Positions 50,570 to 59,859 are shown, counted from the stretch's first letter. The stretch: DNA of 64,000 bases from G963704535 sp963704535 (GCA_963704535.1 OY969916.1:10540001-10604000), one strand, 5' to 3'. The notes: generated by a model not told the origin, from the sequence alone. A program made the numbers and translations.

Positions 50570-51275
50570 ATGCCCGAACAACCGCCCCACCAGTTGAGCC
50601 TCGACGCCATTGTGCGTGGGTGTCGTGACGAGTTCCCAGCGGGAGCGCCGGCACGAGCGCGGGTATTGTTTTGAATTATTTCGACGCGCGCTTGAAGATC
50701 GCGACCAGGGCGCATGGGCGGCGCTCGACCAGCAATACCGCCGGCTGATGCTGACCTGGATCTACGCCGGCAGCGCGGGCGACCTGGCCCAGGAAGAGGC
50801 CGAGGATCTGGCCCGCGAGGCATTGGAGAAATTCTGGCGCACGCTGACATCGCGCGACGTACGCATCACCGACCGGTTCGAGCACGTCGGCGCGCTGCTC
50901 AAGTACCTAAACCAGTGCGCCATCACCACCGTGCTCGACCACCGGCGCCGCAGCCAACGCCGTACACGGCTGATCGCGCGCCTCCAAACAATGCACGCCG
51001 GGGCGCCGCTCCCGCCGCCGCCGGCCGAGACGGCCCTGGACGAACTGTGCCGGCAGGAGCGGCTCCAGCGCGTCAAGACCTGGGTGCGCGACAGCGTCAC
51101 CGACGCGCAGGAGCGACGGATCTTGTCGCTCTCGTTCGAGCACGATCTGACCCCGGCCGCCATCGCCGAGCGCTACCCCGACGAATTTCCCACCGTGCAG
51201 CTCGTGCGCCAGATCAAAGAGCGCGTGCTCAAGCGCGCCCGGCGCGCCCTCGACACGCCGCCGGACGAAAAGTAA
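50570..51275 (+). CDS. ECF-like sigma factor, one frameshift near the N-terminus
   Basis: About 235 residues from ATG 50570 (MPEQPPHQLSLDAIVRGCRDEF). An extra C at about 50633 breaks the frame; without it the text runs on as QRERRHERGYCFELFRRALEDRDQGAW. A sigma-region-2-like part spans about 40-110 (FELFRRAL, EDLAREALEKFWRTL, HVGALLKYLNQCAITTVLDHRRR). A region-4-like helix-turn-helix ends the protein (DAQERRILSLSFEHDLTPAAIAERYPDEF, LVRQIKERVLKRARRAL). It is followed by a protein with HxxxCxxC zinc fingers, the normal place of an anti-sigma factor, and a CHAT protein. Confidence 0.75.
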
Positions 51276-51317
51276 AAATGTCGGCAAAAACTCTCCAGAA
51301 GCGTTGAGTGAGCAATA

Positions 51318-51373
51318 CTGGAAAAGGGGGAGTTTGAGGGGGTCGCCCCTCAAGAATCTCCTTTCCACCACCA
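51318..51373. repeat. G-run/C-run hairpin repeat
   Basis: ACTGGAAAAGGGGGAGTTTGAGGGGG-TCG-CCCCTCAAGAATCTCCTTTCCACCACC, between the sigma factor and zinc-finger genes. It may reduce read-through within the operon. Confidence 0.85.
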
Positions 51374-51401
51374 AATCTAAGACCCGAAAGGATTGTGACC
51401 C

Positions 51402-52115
51402 ATGAACAAAACCTGTATCGCGCCGAAGGACATTCGGGAGGGCGATCTGGTCGCATACCTGGAGGGCGCCGCCTCACCCGCCGTGATCGGCCACATCGTC
51501 AGGTGCCCAGCCTGCGCCACCGAAGCCGCCGCCCTGCGCGAGGTCGACCTGCTGTTCACCGCCGCCCACGAGCGGCCCGAATGTCCCGAACTCGACGATC
51601 TGCTTCAGTACCAGGCCGGTTTGCTCACCCGCGCGGAGCAGCGCCGCATCAAGCGCCATATCGTGAGCTGTGAGGCGTGCCAGGCCGAGCTGGCGGCGCT
51701 GGCCATTCCGGAGCCCGGCCCAGTGCTGGCCGACCGCCTGCGGCAAACTGGCCGGGTCATCCTGCGGGCGCTGCTGGCGCCCGCGTCTGCGGCGCCGGCG
51801 CTGGCCGTGCGTGGCGACGGGCGGCGCTGGTTCAAGTACCAGGCTGGCGGCTACCGGCTCATTCTGGGCCTCGTTCCGCCCCTGGCGGCCGAGCAGATCT
51901 GGCAGATCGAGGGCCAGCTCCTGCGTGAGGACCAAGCGCTCCCCGCCCCGAACGGCGCGGCGGTCCAACTGCTGCGCGACGATACGGTCGCCGCCCGCGA
52001 TATCGTAGACGATTTTGGGTACTTCGCGCTCGAACGCCTCGCGCCGGGCCGATACGCCATTCAGGTCGATCTTGATCAGACCAGTATCCTGATCGAGGAT
52101 GTGACGCTCACGTGA
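51402..52115 (+). CDS. Double zinc-finger (anti-sigma-like) protein
   Basis: 237 residues, ATG 51402. Two HxxxCxxC motifs occur: HIVRCPAC (about 31-38) and HIVSCEAC (about 86-93), each the core of a zinc-binding anti-sigma (zf-HC2-like) unit. There is no membrane segment, unlike most RsgI/RseA-type anti-sigmas, so it would act in the cytoplasm. The C-terminal 100 residues are strand-rich (FKYQAGGYRLILGLVPP, FALERLAPGRYAIQVDL). It likely binds the sigma factor upstream. Its stop overlaps the GTG start of the CHAT gene (GTGA), so the two products are made together. Confidence 0.75.
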   Translation: MNKTCIAPKDIREGDLVAYLEGAASPAVIGHIVRCPACATEAAALREVDLLFTAAHERPECPELDDLLQYQAGLLTRAEQRRIKRHIVSCEACQAELAALAIPEPGPVLADRLRQTGRVILRALLAPASAAPALAVRGDGRRWFKYQAGGYRLILGLVPPLAAEQIWQIEGQLLREDQALPAPNGAAVQLLRDDTVAARDIVDDFGYFALERLAPGRYAIQVDLDQTSILIEDVTLT

Positions 52116-54985
52116 ACCCACAGGAGCTTGCCACGCTGGTGCTCTCCTGGCAGAGCCAGCCCGATTTTCCCGACCGGGTCGCCCAGATCCGGCCCCAGCT
52201 ATCGCTCGAAACCGTGGCCGCGCTAAAGCGGCGCGTGGACGATGAGAAGCTACGCAACGCCCGGCGCGCGCTCCAGATCGCGATGGCGGCGCAGACAGTC
52301 GCGGCGGCGATCGGCACGCTCGAAGCGCAGGCGCTGGCCAACTGGGCCAGGGGCAACGCGCTCTACCACCTGTCACACTACCAGGACGCGCTGGATTGCT
52401 ACCGGCACGCGCAGGCCATGTACGAGGCGCGCGGGCAGCGGCTTGAGGTCGCGTGTTTGCAGAGCAACCAGGTGGCTGTGCTGCGCGATATGAGCGATTT
52501 TGAGGCCGCGATTGCCTTGGCGGGTGAAGCGCGCGCGGCCTGCGAGGCGCTCGGCTCGCCGGCCCAGCGCTACCTCGCATCGCTGGAAATGAACGTCGGC
52601 GCGGCGTATCGTCAGATGGGCGACCTGGAAGGGGCGCTGGCGACCTACGAGCGCGGGCGCGCGATTTTCACGGCGCTCGGCGATGCGGTCGAGACGGCGC
52701 GCATCGATATCAACCGGGCCAATGTGCTGCAAGAAATGGATCGCTATGGGGCCGCCGAGCAACTACTGGTGGGCGCCCGTGCAGCGCTGGCCCTGACCGG
52801 CCGCGACCAGGAGCTGGCCCGCGCCGACCTGTATCTAGGCACGCTGGCCTATCGTCGCGGCCGGTACCAGGAAGCGCTGCGGTACCTGGAGACGGCCCAC
52901 AGCGGTTTCGCAGCCATCCCCAACCCCGCCGAAGTCGCCATGGTCGATCTGTACCGATCGTTCGTCTACCGCGATCTAAACCTGCTCCAGGAGACGATCA
53001 CCCTGGCCGCCGGCGCCGAGCGCCAATTCAAGCGCGACGGGGCGGGCTGGCTGCGGGCGATGGCGCTGATCAACCAGGGCAGCAGCTACCGGCGTCTTGG
53101 CGAGTACGCGGCGGCCGAGCAGGCGCTGGCGCAGGCGCGCCGGCTGTTGCGCCGGCAAGCCGCCCACGCCCGCGTTCTGACCCTGGACCTGGAGCGGGCC
53201 TATGTGGCGCTGGAAGCGGGCCTGCCGCGCACGGCACGTCACCTGGCCCGCCGGGTCGCACGGCAGCTTGCCCCGGCCACCTGGCCGGCGCTGGCCGCCC
53301 GGCTCGAGATCCTGCTGGCCCGCTGCGCCCTGGCCGGCGCGCGCCCCGACCCGGCGGCGGCCCAGCGCCACGCGACGACCGCCCGTACGATCGCCGAGGA
53401 GTACGATCTGCCGGAGGCCGGCACGGCCGCGCACCTGATCGGGCGCCTCAGTGAGCAGGCGGGCGATCTCCAGGAAGCCTGGCAGCGCTATCAGGCCGCG
53501 ATCCAGGTGGTCGAGCGGGTGCGGGCGCGCCTGCCGCTTGACGAGCTGCATTTGAGCTTCATGGACGACAAGCTGCCGATCTACGAGGACGCCGCGCGCC
53601 TCAGTCAGCGGGTCGCGTCGCCGGCCCAGGCGCTCTACACCCTCAACCTGGCGCACAGCGCGCCGCTCATCCGCCTCACTACACCCGCCGCGCCCGCCGC
53701 AGACGACCCGGCCGCCGATGCGCTGCACGCACGCTTGCGGGGGCTGCGCGAAGCATGGCACTGGTATCAGAATAAGCTTGAACGGCCGGGCGAGTTGCGC
53801 GCGCATACCGCGCAAGCGCAGGCGCCGGCCGGCGAAGACGCGCTGCTCACGCGACTGCGCGCGCTGGAGGATGAGATCGCCGAGCTGGCGCGGCGGCTGC
53901 ATGTGCGCGCCACACCATCCCTCGGCGAGACGGCCGGCGCGAGCCACGACGCCGAAGCCTGGCTGGCCGGCATCCGGCAGCGCCTGGGCGCGCGCGACGC
54001 GCTGTTGCACTACTTCGCGATCGGGGCCTCCTTCGGAGTGGCGCTGGTGACGCGAACCATGCTGCGCTTCATACCAGGGCTGGCGCCGGTGGCCGAGCTT
54101 CAGCGGGTGCTGAGATCCTGGCGGTTTCGCCTGGAGTGTGCCCCGGTGCTGTCCCAAGCCACCCATGGCGCCGCCACGCCGCACCTGGCACGCCTGTACC
54201 AAGCCCTGTTCGCGCCGCTGGAGCGCGACCTGGACGGCCGCGAGCATCTTTTTCTGGTCTTGCCGCCGGGATGGCATGATCTGCCCTTCGCGGCGCTATT
54301 CGACGGCCGGACGTACCTGGCCGAGCGCTTCGAGCTGACGCACCTTTCGGCGCCCGAGGTGCTCTTGCAGCCGCCCGCGGCGGGGCCAGCGGCTCCACCC
54401 GCAGAATCCAGCGCGCTGGTCGTCGGCTACTCAGAGAATGGGCGCCTCCCCCACACCATCGCCGAGGCGCAGCAGGTCGCCGCCGCGCTCGGCGCGCAGA
54501 TGCCGACCACCTGCCTGGTCGAAGGGCTGGCCACGCTCGCCCGCGTCAGCGCGCTCATGCCGGCCAGCCGCATGCTGCACCTGGCGACGCACGCGGTCTT
54601 TCGCCCCGACAACCCGCTCTTCTCCTGGATGCGCCTGGCCGACGCCCGGCTGACCGTGGCCGACATCTATGACATCACCCTCCGGCAGCGCCCTTTGGTG
54701 GTCCTGAGCGCCTGCGAGACCGGGCGCGGTCAGCCACGCGGCGGCGGGCTGCTGGGCATGGGGCGCGCGCTCCTGGGCGCCGGGGCCGCGGGCCTGATCG
54801 TGAGCCTGTGGAAGATCCCGGACGTGGCCTCGGCGCAGTTGATGGCCGACCTGTACCGGCACCTGGCGCCCACACAGCCGCCGCATCACTCAGCCGGCGC
54901 CGCCCTGCGCCGCGCGCAGCAACTGGCGCTCGCGCGGGGCGAACCCCCATTCTGCTGGGCTGGATTCGTCGCGATCCAGGGGTAG
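52112..54985 (+). CDS. TPR-CHAT protein (caspase-like peptidase domain)
   Basis: 957 residues, GTG start 52112 overlapping the previous stop. About nine tetratricopeptide-type helical hairpins lie between residues 60 and 500 (ANWARGNALYHLSHYQDALDCY, NVGAAYRQMGDLEGALATYERG, LGTLAYRRGRYQEALRYLE). The CHAT domain spans about 640-957, with catalytic His827 in LHLATHAVF and Cys868 in VVLSACETGRG, plus GAGAAGLIVSLWKIPD. CHAT domains are caspase/separase-clan cysteine peptidases, several of which cleave partners after a signal reaches the TPR part. The target may be the co-translated zinc-finger protein; that is inference. No frameshift. Confidence 0.92.
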   Translation: MNPQELATLVLSWQSQPDFPDRVAQIRPQLSLETVAALKRRVDDEKLRNARRALQIAMAAQTVAAAIGTLEAQALANWARGNALYHLSHYQDALDCYRHAQAMYEARGQRLEVACLQSNQVAVLRDMSDFEAAIALAGEARAACEALGSPAQRYLASLEMNVGAAYRQMGDLEGALATYERGRAIFTALGDAVETARIDINRANVLQEMDRYGAAEQLLVGARAALALTGRDQELARADLYLGTLAYRRGRYQEALRYLETAHSGFAAIPNPAEVAMVDLYRSFVYRDLNLLQETITLAAGAERQFKRDGAGWLRAMALINQGSSYRRLGEYAAAEQALAQARRLLRRQAAHARVLTLDLERAYVALEAGLPRTARHLARRVARQLAPATWPALAARLEILLARCALAGARPDPAAAQRHATTARTIAEEYDLPEAGTAAHLIGRLSEQAGDLQEAWQRYQAAIQVVERVRARLPLDELHLSFMDDKLPIYEDAARLSQRVASPAQALYTLNLAHSAPLIRLTTPAAPAADDPAADALHARLRGLREAWHWYQNKLERPGELRAHTAQAQAPAGEDALLTRLRALEDEIAELARRLHVRATPSLGETAGASHDAEAWLAGIRQRLGARDALLHYFAIGASFGVALVTRTMLRFIPGLAPVAELQRVLRSWRFRLECAPVLSQATHGAATPHLARLYQALFAPLERDLDGREHLFLVLPPGWHDLPFAALFDGRTYLAERFELTHLSAPEVLLQPPAAGPAAPPAESSALVVGYSENGRLPHTIAEAQQVAAALGAQMPTTCLVEGLATLARVSALMPASRMLHLATHAVFRPDNPLFSWMRLADARLTVADIYDITLRQRPLVVLSACETGRGQPRGGGLLGMGRALLGAGAAGLIVSLWKIPDVASAQLMADLYRHLAPTQPPHHSAGAALRRAQQLALARGEPPFCWAGFVAIQG

Positions 54986-55019
54986 TGTCCGAATACGCCC
55001 ACGACTGGCGTTGAGTGGC

Positions 55020-55268
55020 TGAAACGTGAAGCGTGAAGCGTGAAGCGTGAAGCGTGAAGCGTGAAGCGTGAAGGCACCCCACCATCACGTTTCACGGATA
55101 CGCGGTGCTGCTGAAACGTGACTGCACTCCAACATCACGTTTCACGTTTCACGCCATGCTGCTAAAACGTGAACGCTCTCCAACATCACGTTTCACGTTT
55201 CACGGATACGCGATGCTGCTGAAACGTGAACGCGCTCCAACATCACGTTTCACGTTTCACGAATACGC
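55020..55268. repeat. Array of GAAACGTGA/TCACGTTTC stuttered palindromes
   Basis: GAAGCGT is first repeated about seven times (55022-55072). Then about three and a half units of ~60 bp follow, each carrying AAACGTGA, a CTCCAACA spacer, TCACGTTTCACGTTTCACG and a GGATACGCGATGCTGCTG link. It fills the 323-bp gap between the CHAT gene and the BNR-repeat gene. The same word is used at 39537-39605. Confidence 0.9.
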
Positions 55269-55308
55269 GACGCTTTGGATATTCCGAAGAACAATCAGGA
55301 GGCGCCCC

Positions 55309-57054
55309 ATGAAGTCGCCATCTCTGCTTCGCCCCTGCGCCTGGCTCTGCATCGTTTGCATGGGCCTGGCCGCTTTGTTATGTCTGGCGCCGGCGACGGC
55401 TCTGACCGCGCCGGCCCTCGCCGGCCCGATCAGGCTGATGGGGCGTGATTGTGGGAGCACAAACCTGCTCAGCGCTTTCGGGCCTCATGCGGCGTTGAGC
55501 GTTGCCGGCACCAGCCATACCTGGGAGAGCGACAGCGATTTTCTGCCCGGCTTCTTCGAGCGCACCGAAGTGGTCAGCGGCAGCGGGCGCATCAGCCTGA
55601 TGCGCGGCTGGACGGCCAATGTCAAGGCGAATAACGACGCCGGCGCGGCCACCCAGGACCAGCCGAGCATGGCTGCGGACGCCGCCGGCAACATCTATGC
55701 CGCCTGGCAGGACGAGCGTAACGGCAACCCGGACATCTTTGTCGCCGGCCTGCTTCCCGGCAGGCAGGCCTGGGGCAGCGCCGTCAAAGTCAATAACGAC
55801 AGCGCCATCGCCATTCAGGGCAACCCCAGCCTGGCCGCCGGCGCTGCGGGCGTGCTGTACGTCGCCTGGGAGGACCGCCGCGTCGGCCACACCGATATCT
55901 ACGCCGCCCGCTCGACCGATGGCGGCAAGACCTGGGGCGCCAACGTCAAGGTCAACGCCGACCTTACGACGGCCAATCAGCTCAATCCCAGCCTGGTCTA
56001 CGCGGCGGGCGTGCTGTACGTCGCCTGGGAGGACCACCGCAGCGGCAACGGCGACATCTACGCCGCCCGCTCGATCGACGCCGGCATGACCTGGAGCCCG
56101 AACATCAAGGTCAATGACATCGCCACCGGCGACCAGCTCAATCCGGCGCTGGCGATCGGCACCGGCAAGCAGTTGTACGTCGCCTGGGAGGATGGCCGCA
56201 GTGGCGCCTTCGACATCTACGCCGCCCGCTCGGTCGACGCCGGCAAGACCTGGAGCGCCAGCGTGAAGATCAACGATTCTCCCGATACGACCGAGCACCT
56301 GGGTCCCAGCCTGGCGGCCGGCACCTCGGGTATGCTGCTTGCGGCCTGGCAGGGCTTCCGGCGCGGCGTCCCCGGCGCCTATGTCGCGTACTCGCACGAC
56401 GGGGGCCTGACCTGGAGCCACAGCAGCCGGATCAACGACGGGGTCGGTGCAACTGCGCCTCCCGGCCTGGCGATCGATCGCGACGGCACGCCCTACTGCT
56501 TCTGGTGCGAGAATCGCGACAATATCGACACCATCTTCGTCGCCCGCTCGACCGACAGCGGCACCTCGTGGAACGGGCCGATCCGCGTCAGCGACGACAG
56601 CAGCGTGGCCTCGCGCGGCTCGCCCAGCCTGGTGGGCGACGGCAAGGGCGGCGCCTTCATCGCCTGGAAGGACGCGCGCGACAGCAACCCGGACATCTAC
56701 ACATCGACCTGGCCGGACGACGCGCAGTTCCACGCTGATGGCGCCTACCTGGCCGACGTGTTGGACGCTGGTACGAGCGTGGACTGGCGGCGCCTGGCCT
56801 GGGCGGCGACGCAGCCGCAGGGCTCGGCTGTCGTGCTGGCGGCCCGCGCCGGCGACAGCCCGCTGCCCAACTCCACCTGGAGCGCCTGGATCACCTACAC
56901 CGCCTCGCCCGCCGACCTGGGCACGCTGCCGCACAGCCGCTACGTGCAGTGGCGCGCGCAGCTCTCCTCGGCTACCTCGACCACCACCCCCGGCCTGGAA
57001 GCGGTGACGCTGGCCTGGCGGCGGCGGCTCTACCTCGCGCTGGTCCTGCGATGA
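55309..57054 (+). CDS. Secreted BNR/Asp-box repeat protein
   Basis: 581 residues from ATG 55309 (CAGGAGG site); longer frames upstream would translate the repeat array. Signal peptide MKSPSLLRPCAWLCIVCMGL ends near ALAGP. Five Asp-box motifs are spaced about 50 residues apart: STDGGKTW, SIDAGMTW, SVDAGKTW, SHDGGLTW and STDSGTSW, each followed by KVN/KIN. They alternate with LYVAWEDxRxG strands. This is a sialidase-type beta-propeller, but the sialidase catalytic residues are not evident, so it may bind carbohydrate or protein. Ends RRLYLALVLR, like the other secreted proteins here. Confidence 0.8.
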   Translation: MKSPSLLRPCAWLCIVCMGLAALLCLAPATALTAPALAGPIRLMGRDCGSTNLLSAFGPHAALSVAGTSHTWESDSDFLPGFFERTEVVSGSGRISLMRGWTANVKANNDAGAATQDQPSMAADAAGNIYAAWQDERNGNPDIFVAGLLPGRQAWGSAVKVNNDSAIAIQGNPSLAAGAAGVLYVAWEDRRVGHTDIYAARSTDGGKTWGANVKVNADLTTANQLNPSLVYAAGVLYVAWEDHRSGNGDIYAARSIDAGMTWSPNIKVNDIATGDQLNPALAIGTGKQLYVAWEDGRSGAFDIYAARSVDAGKTWSASVKINDSPDTTEHLGPSLAAGTSGMLLAAWQGFRRGVPGAYVAYSHDGGLTWSHSSRINDGVGATAPPGLAIDRDGTPYCFWCENRDNIDTIFVARSTDSGTSWNGPIRVSDDSSVASRGSPSLVGDGKGGAFIAWKDARDSNPDIYTSTWPDDAQFHADGAYLADVLDAGTSVDWRRLAWAATQPQGSAVVLAARAGDSPLPNSTWSAWITYTASPADLGTLPHSRYVQWRAQLSSATSTTTPGLEAVTLAWRRRLYLALVLR

Positions 57055-57056
57055 CA

Positions 57057-57116
57057 AGATGAAGGGGTGAAAGGGTGAAGGGGTGAAGGGGTGAAGGGGA
57101 GGATGGAGGATGGAGG
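57057..57116. repeat. GGTGAAGG and GGAGGATG tandem words with terminal palindrome
   Basis: GATGAAGGGGTGAAAGGGTG words, then GGATGGAGGATGGAGGGCC-GGCCCTCC. Starts at the stop codon of the BNR gene. Together with the element below it fills most of the 475-bp gap (57055-57529), whose remainder (57299-57529) shows no clear feature. Confidence 0.75.
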
Positions 57117-57193
57117 GCCGGCCCTCCGTGGCCGCCTGTGGTCGGTGGTGATGCCGGCGGCGGTGGCCAATGATAGCGGTGTGGACAATGTGG

Positions 57194-57298
57194 GTAGGGG
57201 CGAAGCAGTTGCCCTGATAGAACGGTATAGGGGTCGTTTACAACATGCATTGTAAAACGATGTGTGTTCCCTCTATTGGGCAACTGCTTCGCCCCTAC
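57194..57298. mobile_element. MITE-like element, 105 bp
   Basis: Perfect 21-bp terminal inverted repeats GTAGGGGCGAAGCAGTTGCCC (57194-57214) and complement (57278-57298) enclose a 63-bp core with its own ACAATGCATTGT-like palindrome. There is no coding capacity. No clear target duplication was found. Confidence 0.65.
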
Positions 57299-57529
57299 GG
57301 CATTCATCGTGTTGACGATGTTCAATCGGCGCACTACACGAGGGCATCGCATTGCCGCACCATCGCGATTTAATGATTCGGTCGGCGGCCGGTGGTCGGT
57401 GGTCGAGGTCACGCATTACGTTTCAGGTAAATCGTACATCGTAATCCAGGAGGTGTCGGCATCCGGTCGCAACCGGCGTTGAGTGGGCAAACGGCACAAG
57501 CGATACGCATAGCATATAAGGAGGAACAC

Positions 57530-59764
57530 ATGAATCGCCGCTTTGCCACCAACGAAGAAGTATCAGGGCATGGACCACAGCGATTTCAATTGCTTCGGCT
57601 CTGCATCATCCTGGGATGCCTGCTGGCCGTCGTCGCCGGCGCACTGCCGGCCGCCCCGGCGCAGGCCGAAAAATGGCACACCGACCCGACCGGCTGGTGG
57701 TGGCTCCAGGGCGTCACCGAGGCGCAGCTCAAGGCCAAGATCGACGAGGGCTTCCGTATGATCGACATCGAGGTCGAGCAGACCGCGCCCTACCGTTTCA
57801 GCGCCGCGTTCGTGAAGAACACCGGCGTGTACGCCAAGACCTGGTGGTGGTACTACGGCGTCAGCGCCGACTTCGTCGGCCAGAAGCTGGACGAGAACCA
57901 GGCCCGCATCATCGACCTTGAGCCGGTGGTGATCGATGGCCAGTGGCGTTTCGCTGTGGTGATGGTCAAGAATACCGGCGCCGACGCCAAGGCATGGTGG
58001 TGGTACTACGGCGTCAGCACCGCGTTCATCAGCCAGAAGCTCGCCGACAATGACGCGCGCCTGGTCGATATCGATAGCCGAGTTGTCGGCAACACGCGCT
58101 ATTACGATGTGGTGATGATCCGCAACACCGGCGCGGACGCCTCGCCCTGGTGGTGGTACTACAATGTCTCGCCCGACTTCATCAAGAGCAAGCTCACCGA
58201 GAACCAGGCCCGGCTGATCGACATCGAGGCGCACGGGCCGGGCACTTTCACCGTGATTATGGAGAAGAACACCGGGAAAGGCTGGTGGTGGTACTATGGT
58301 GTTACCGAGGCGCAGGTCAATACGTTCGCCGGCAACAATGGCGCGCGCGTCTTCGATGTCGAGCCGTACGACGTCGGCGGCCAGAAGCGCTTCGCTGTGC
58401 TGATGCTCAACAACTCGAACGCGCTGACCACCAAAGTCGGCAGCCTGCTGCGCGCCAACACCGACGCCGCCGCGATCGGCTTATACCTCAAGCGCGTGAA
58501 TGGGCCGGTGCTGGCGGCGCTCCAACCCAGCCGGTCGTTCTATTCGGCCAGCAGTATGAAGGCGCTGCACCATCTCCACGCGCTGCGCTGGGCGCAGGTG
58601 CCGATCCCCGGCAACCCCAATCCGTTCGCCAAACTGTCCACGCTGGTCACGGTCTTCGCCGACTCGTGCGCGAACGCCGGGGTGCAGACGCCGGAGGCGC
58701 TGTCGGCGGCGCTTCAGAAGATGATGATGAACTCGGATAATGACCGCACCAATGCTATCCAGGATCTCTTTGGCCAGGCGGCGCTCAATGCGACTGCCCA
58801 CGACATCGTGGGCATGAGCGCCGGCACGCAACTCAACGCCAAGTTTGGCTCGCCCTGCGGTGGGCCGGACGCTAGCCCGCCCAACCTGCTGACGCCGGCC
58901 GACATTGGCCTGCTCTACGAGCGCGTGTCCAAGGGCGAGATGCTGACGCCGGCGTTCCTGGCGCTGTTCCACGATCTGATGCTGAACGAGAGCAATGACT
59001 TCTTCATCGACGATCTGATCGACGAGGAGGCAGCCAAGATCGGGCTTTCGGGCGCGCTGCGGGACGAGTTCAAGGCTAAGGTCGTGATGATGCACAAGCA
59101 CGGGAGCTGGACCAACGGCGCCGGGGCGCAGTGGCAGAACCGCGCCGGTTGGGTGTCGCTGCCGGTCAAGAGCGCCGGGCAGACCGTCCAGCGCGGCTAC
59201 GTCTACAGCGTCTTTATCGAGGAGGCGTCCAGCATCGGCGCCACCGCGCCGGGCGATGCCGTGCGCGAGCTGCTGCGCGGCGAGATCAGCAATGCGCTGA
59301 AGACCTGGAAGCTGGTCCTGGGCACCATCCAACCGGGCCAGGCCAGCGAGCTGGTGAGCGACGACGGCAAGCTGGCGTTGAGCTTCCCCACCGGCGCCGT
59401 CACCAAGACCGTGGACATCCTCCACGCGCCGTTATCAGGCCCCAACGCCCCGCTACCGGCAACCAGCACAGGTCTGTATCATTTCACGCTGGAGGCGTTC
59501 GACACGCAGGGCGATTCACTCAGTCAGTTCAACCAGCCCTACACCATGCGGATCGGCTACGAGGATGTTGCGCTAGCCCAGCAGAGCGGTATAAATCCGC
59601 AGAGCCTGCGCCTCCTGGCCTGGATCGATGGCGCCTGGACGCCGGTGCCCAGCAGCCTCGACAGCGCGAACCAGCAGATCGTGGCGGTGCTCGACCACGT
59701 GACCGAGTTCGCCCTGGTCAGCGGCGGCGAATCGCGCATCTACCTGCCGATCACTGTAAGGTGA
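57530..59764 (+). CDS. Secreted WWWYYGV-repeat protein with class-A beta-lactamase-like domain
   Basis: 744 residues, ATG 57530 after AAGGAGGAACAC. Signal peptide around CIILGCLLAVVAGALPAAPAQA. Five tandem units of ~45-50 residues, four of them carrying WWWYYGVS or close variants, match the bacterial tandem repeat domain 1 (BTRD1) pattern. A serine hydrolase domain (about 300-560) has SSMK with Ser341 and Lys344 (SxxK), SDN at 402-404 and KHG at 523-525, the three motifs of class A beta-lactamase folds. A strand-rich module (about 610-735) and RIYLPITVR end the protein. The repeat plus lactamase-fold order is that of fungal polyglycine hydrolases, so peptide cleavage outside the cell is a reasonable guess. 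Confidence 0.8.
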   Translation: MNRRFATNEEVSGHGPQRFQLLRLCIILGCLLAVVAGALPAAPAQAEKWHTDPTGWWWLQGVTEAQLKAKIDEGFRMIDIEVEQTAPYRFSAAFVKNTGVYAKTWWWYYGVSADFVGQKLDENQARIIDLEPVVIDGQWRFAVVMVKNTGADAKAWWWYYGVSTAFISQKLADNDARLVDIDSRVVGNTRYYDVVMIRNTGADASPWWWYYNVSPDFIKSKLTENQARLIDIEAHGPGTFTVIMEKNTGKGWWWYYGVTEAQVNTFAGNNGARVFDVEPYDVGGQKRFAVLMLNNSNALTTKVGSLLRANTDAAAIGLYLKRVNGPVLAALQPSRSFYSASSMKALHHLHALRWAQVPIPGNPNPFAKLSTLVTVFADSCANAGVQTPEALSAALQKMMMNSDNDRTNAIQDLFGQAALNATAHDIVGMSAGTQLNAKFGSPCGGPDASPPNLLTPADIGLLYERVSKGEMLTPAFLALFHDLMLNESNDFFIDDLIDEEAAKIGLSGALRDEFKAKVVMMHKHGSWTNGAGAQWQNRAGWVSLPVKSAGQTVQRGYVYSVFIEEASSIGATAPGDAVRELLRGEISNALKTWKLVLGTIQPGQASELVSDDGKLALSFPTGAVTKTVDILHAPLSGPNAPLPATSTGLYHFTLEAFDTQGDSLSQFNQPYTMRIGYEDVALAQQSGINPQSLRLLAWIDGAWTPVPSSLDSANQQIVAVLDHVTEFALVSGGESRIYLPITVR

Positions 59765-59844
59765 CGCGTGAAACGTGTTACGTGTTACGTGTTGCGTGTT
59801 GCGTGTTGCGTGTTCCGGGTCACGCAACACGCAACACGCAACAT
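59763..59844. repeat. Stuttered-word palindrome of CGTGTTG/CAACACG words
   Basis: GACGCGTGAAACGTGTTACG, then GTGTTGC repeated, GTTCCGGG, and CACGCAACACGCAACACGCA. It begins in the stop codon of the secreted hydrolase gene and may serve as its terminator. Confidence 0.85.
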
Positions 59845-59859
59845 CAGTGCGGTTATGAC

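Noticed and set aside
55020..55268. Possible CRISPR array or protein-coding N-terminal extension of the BNR gene
   Set aside because: Units are palindromic words without unique spacers. An upstream ATG at 55105 would translate the repeats, while ATG 55309 has a strong ribosome site and starts a signal peptide.
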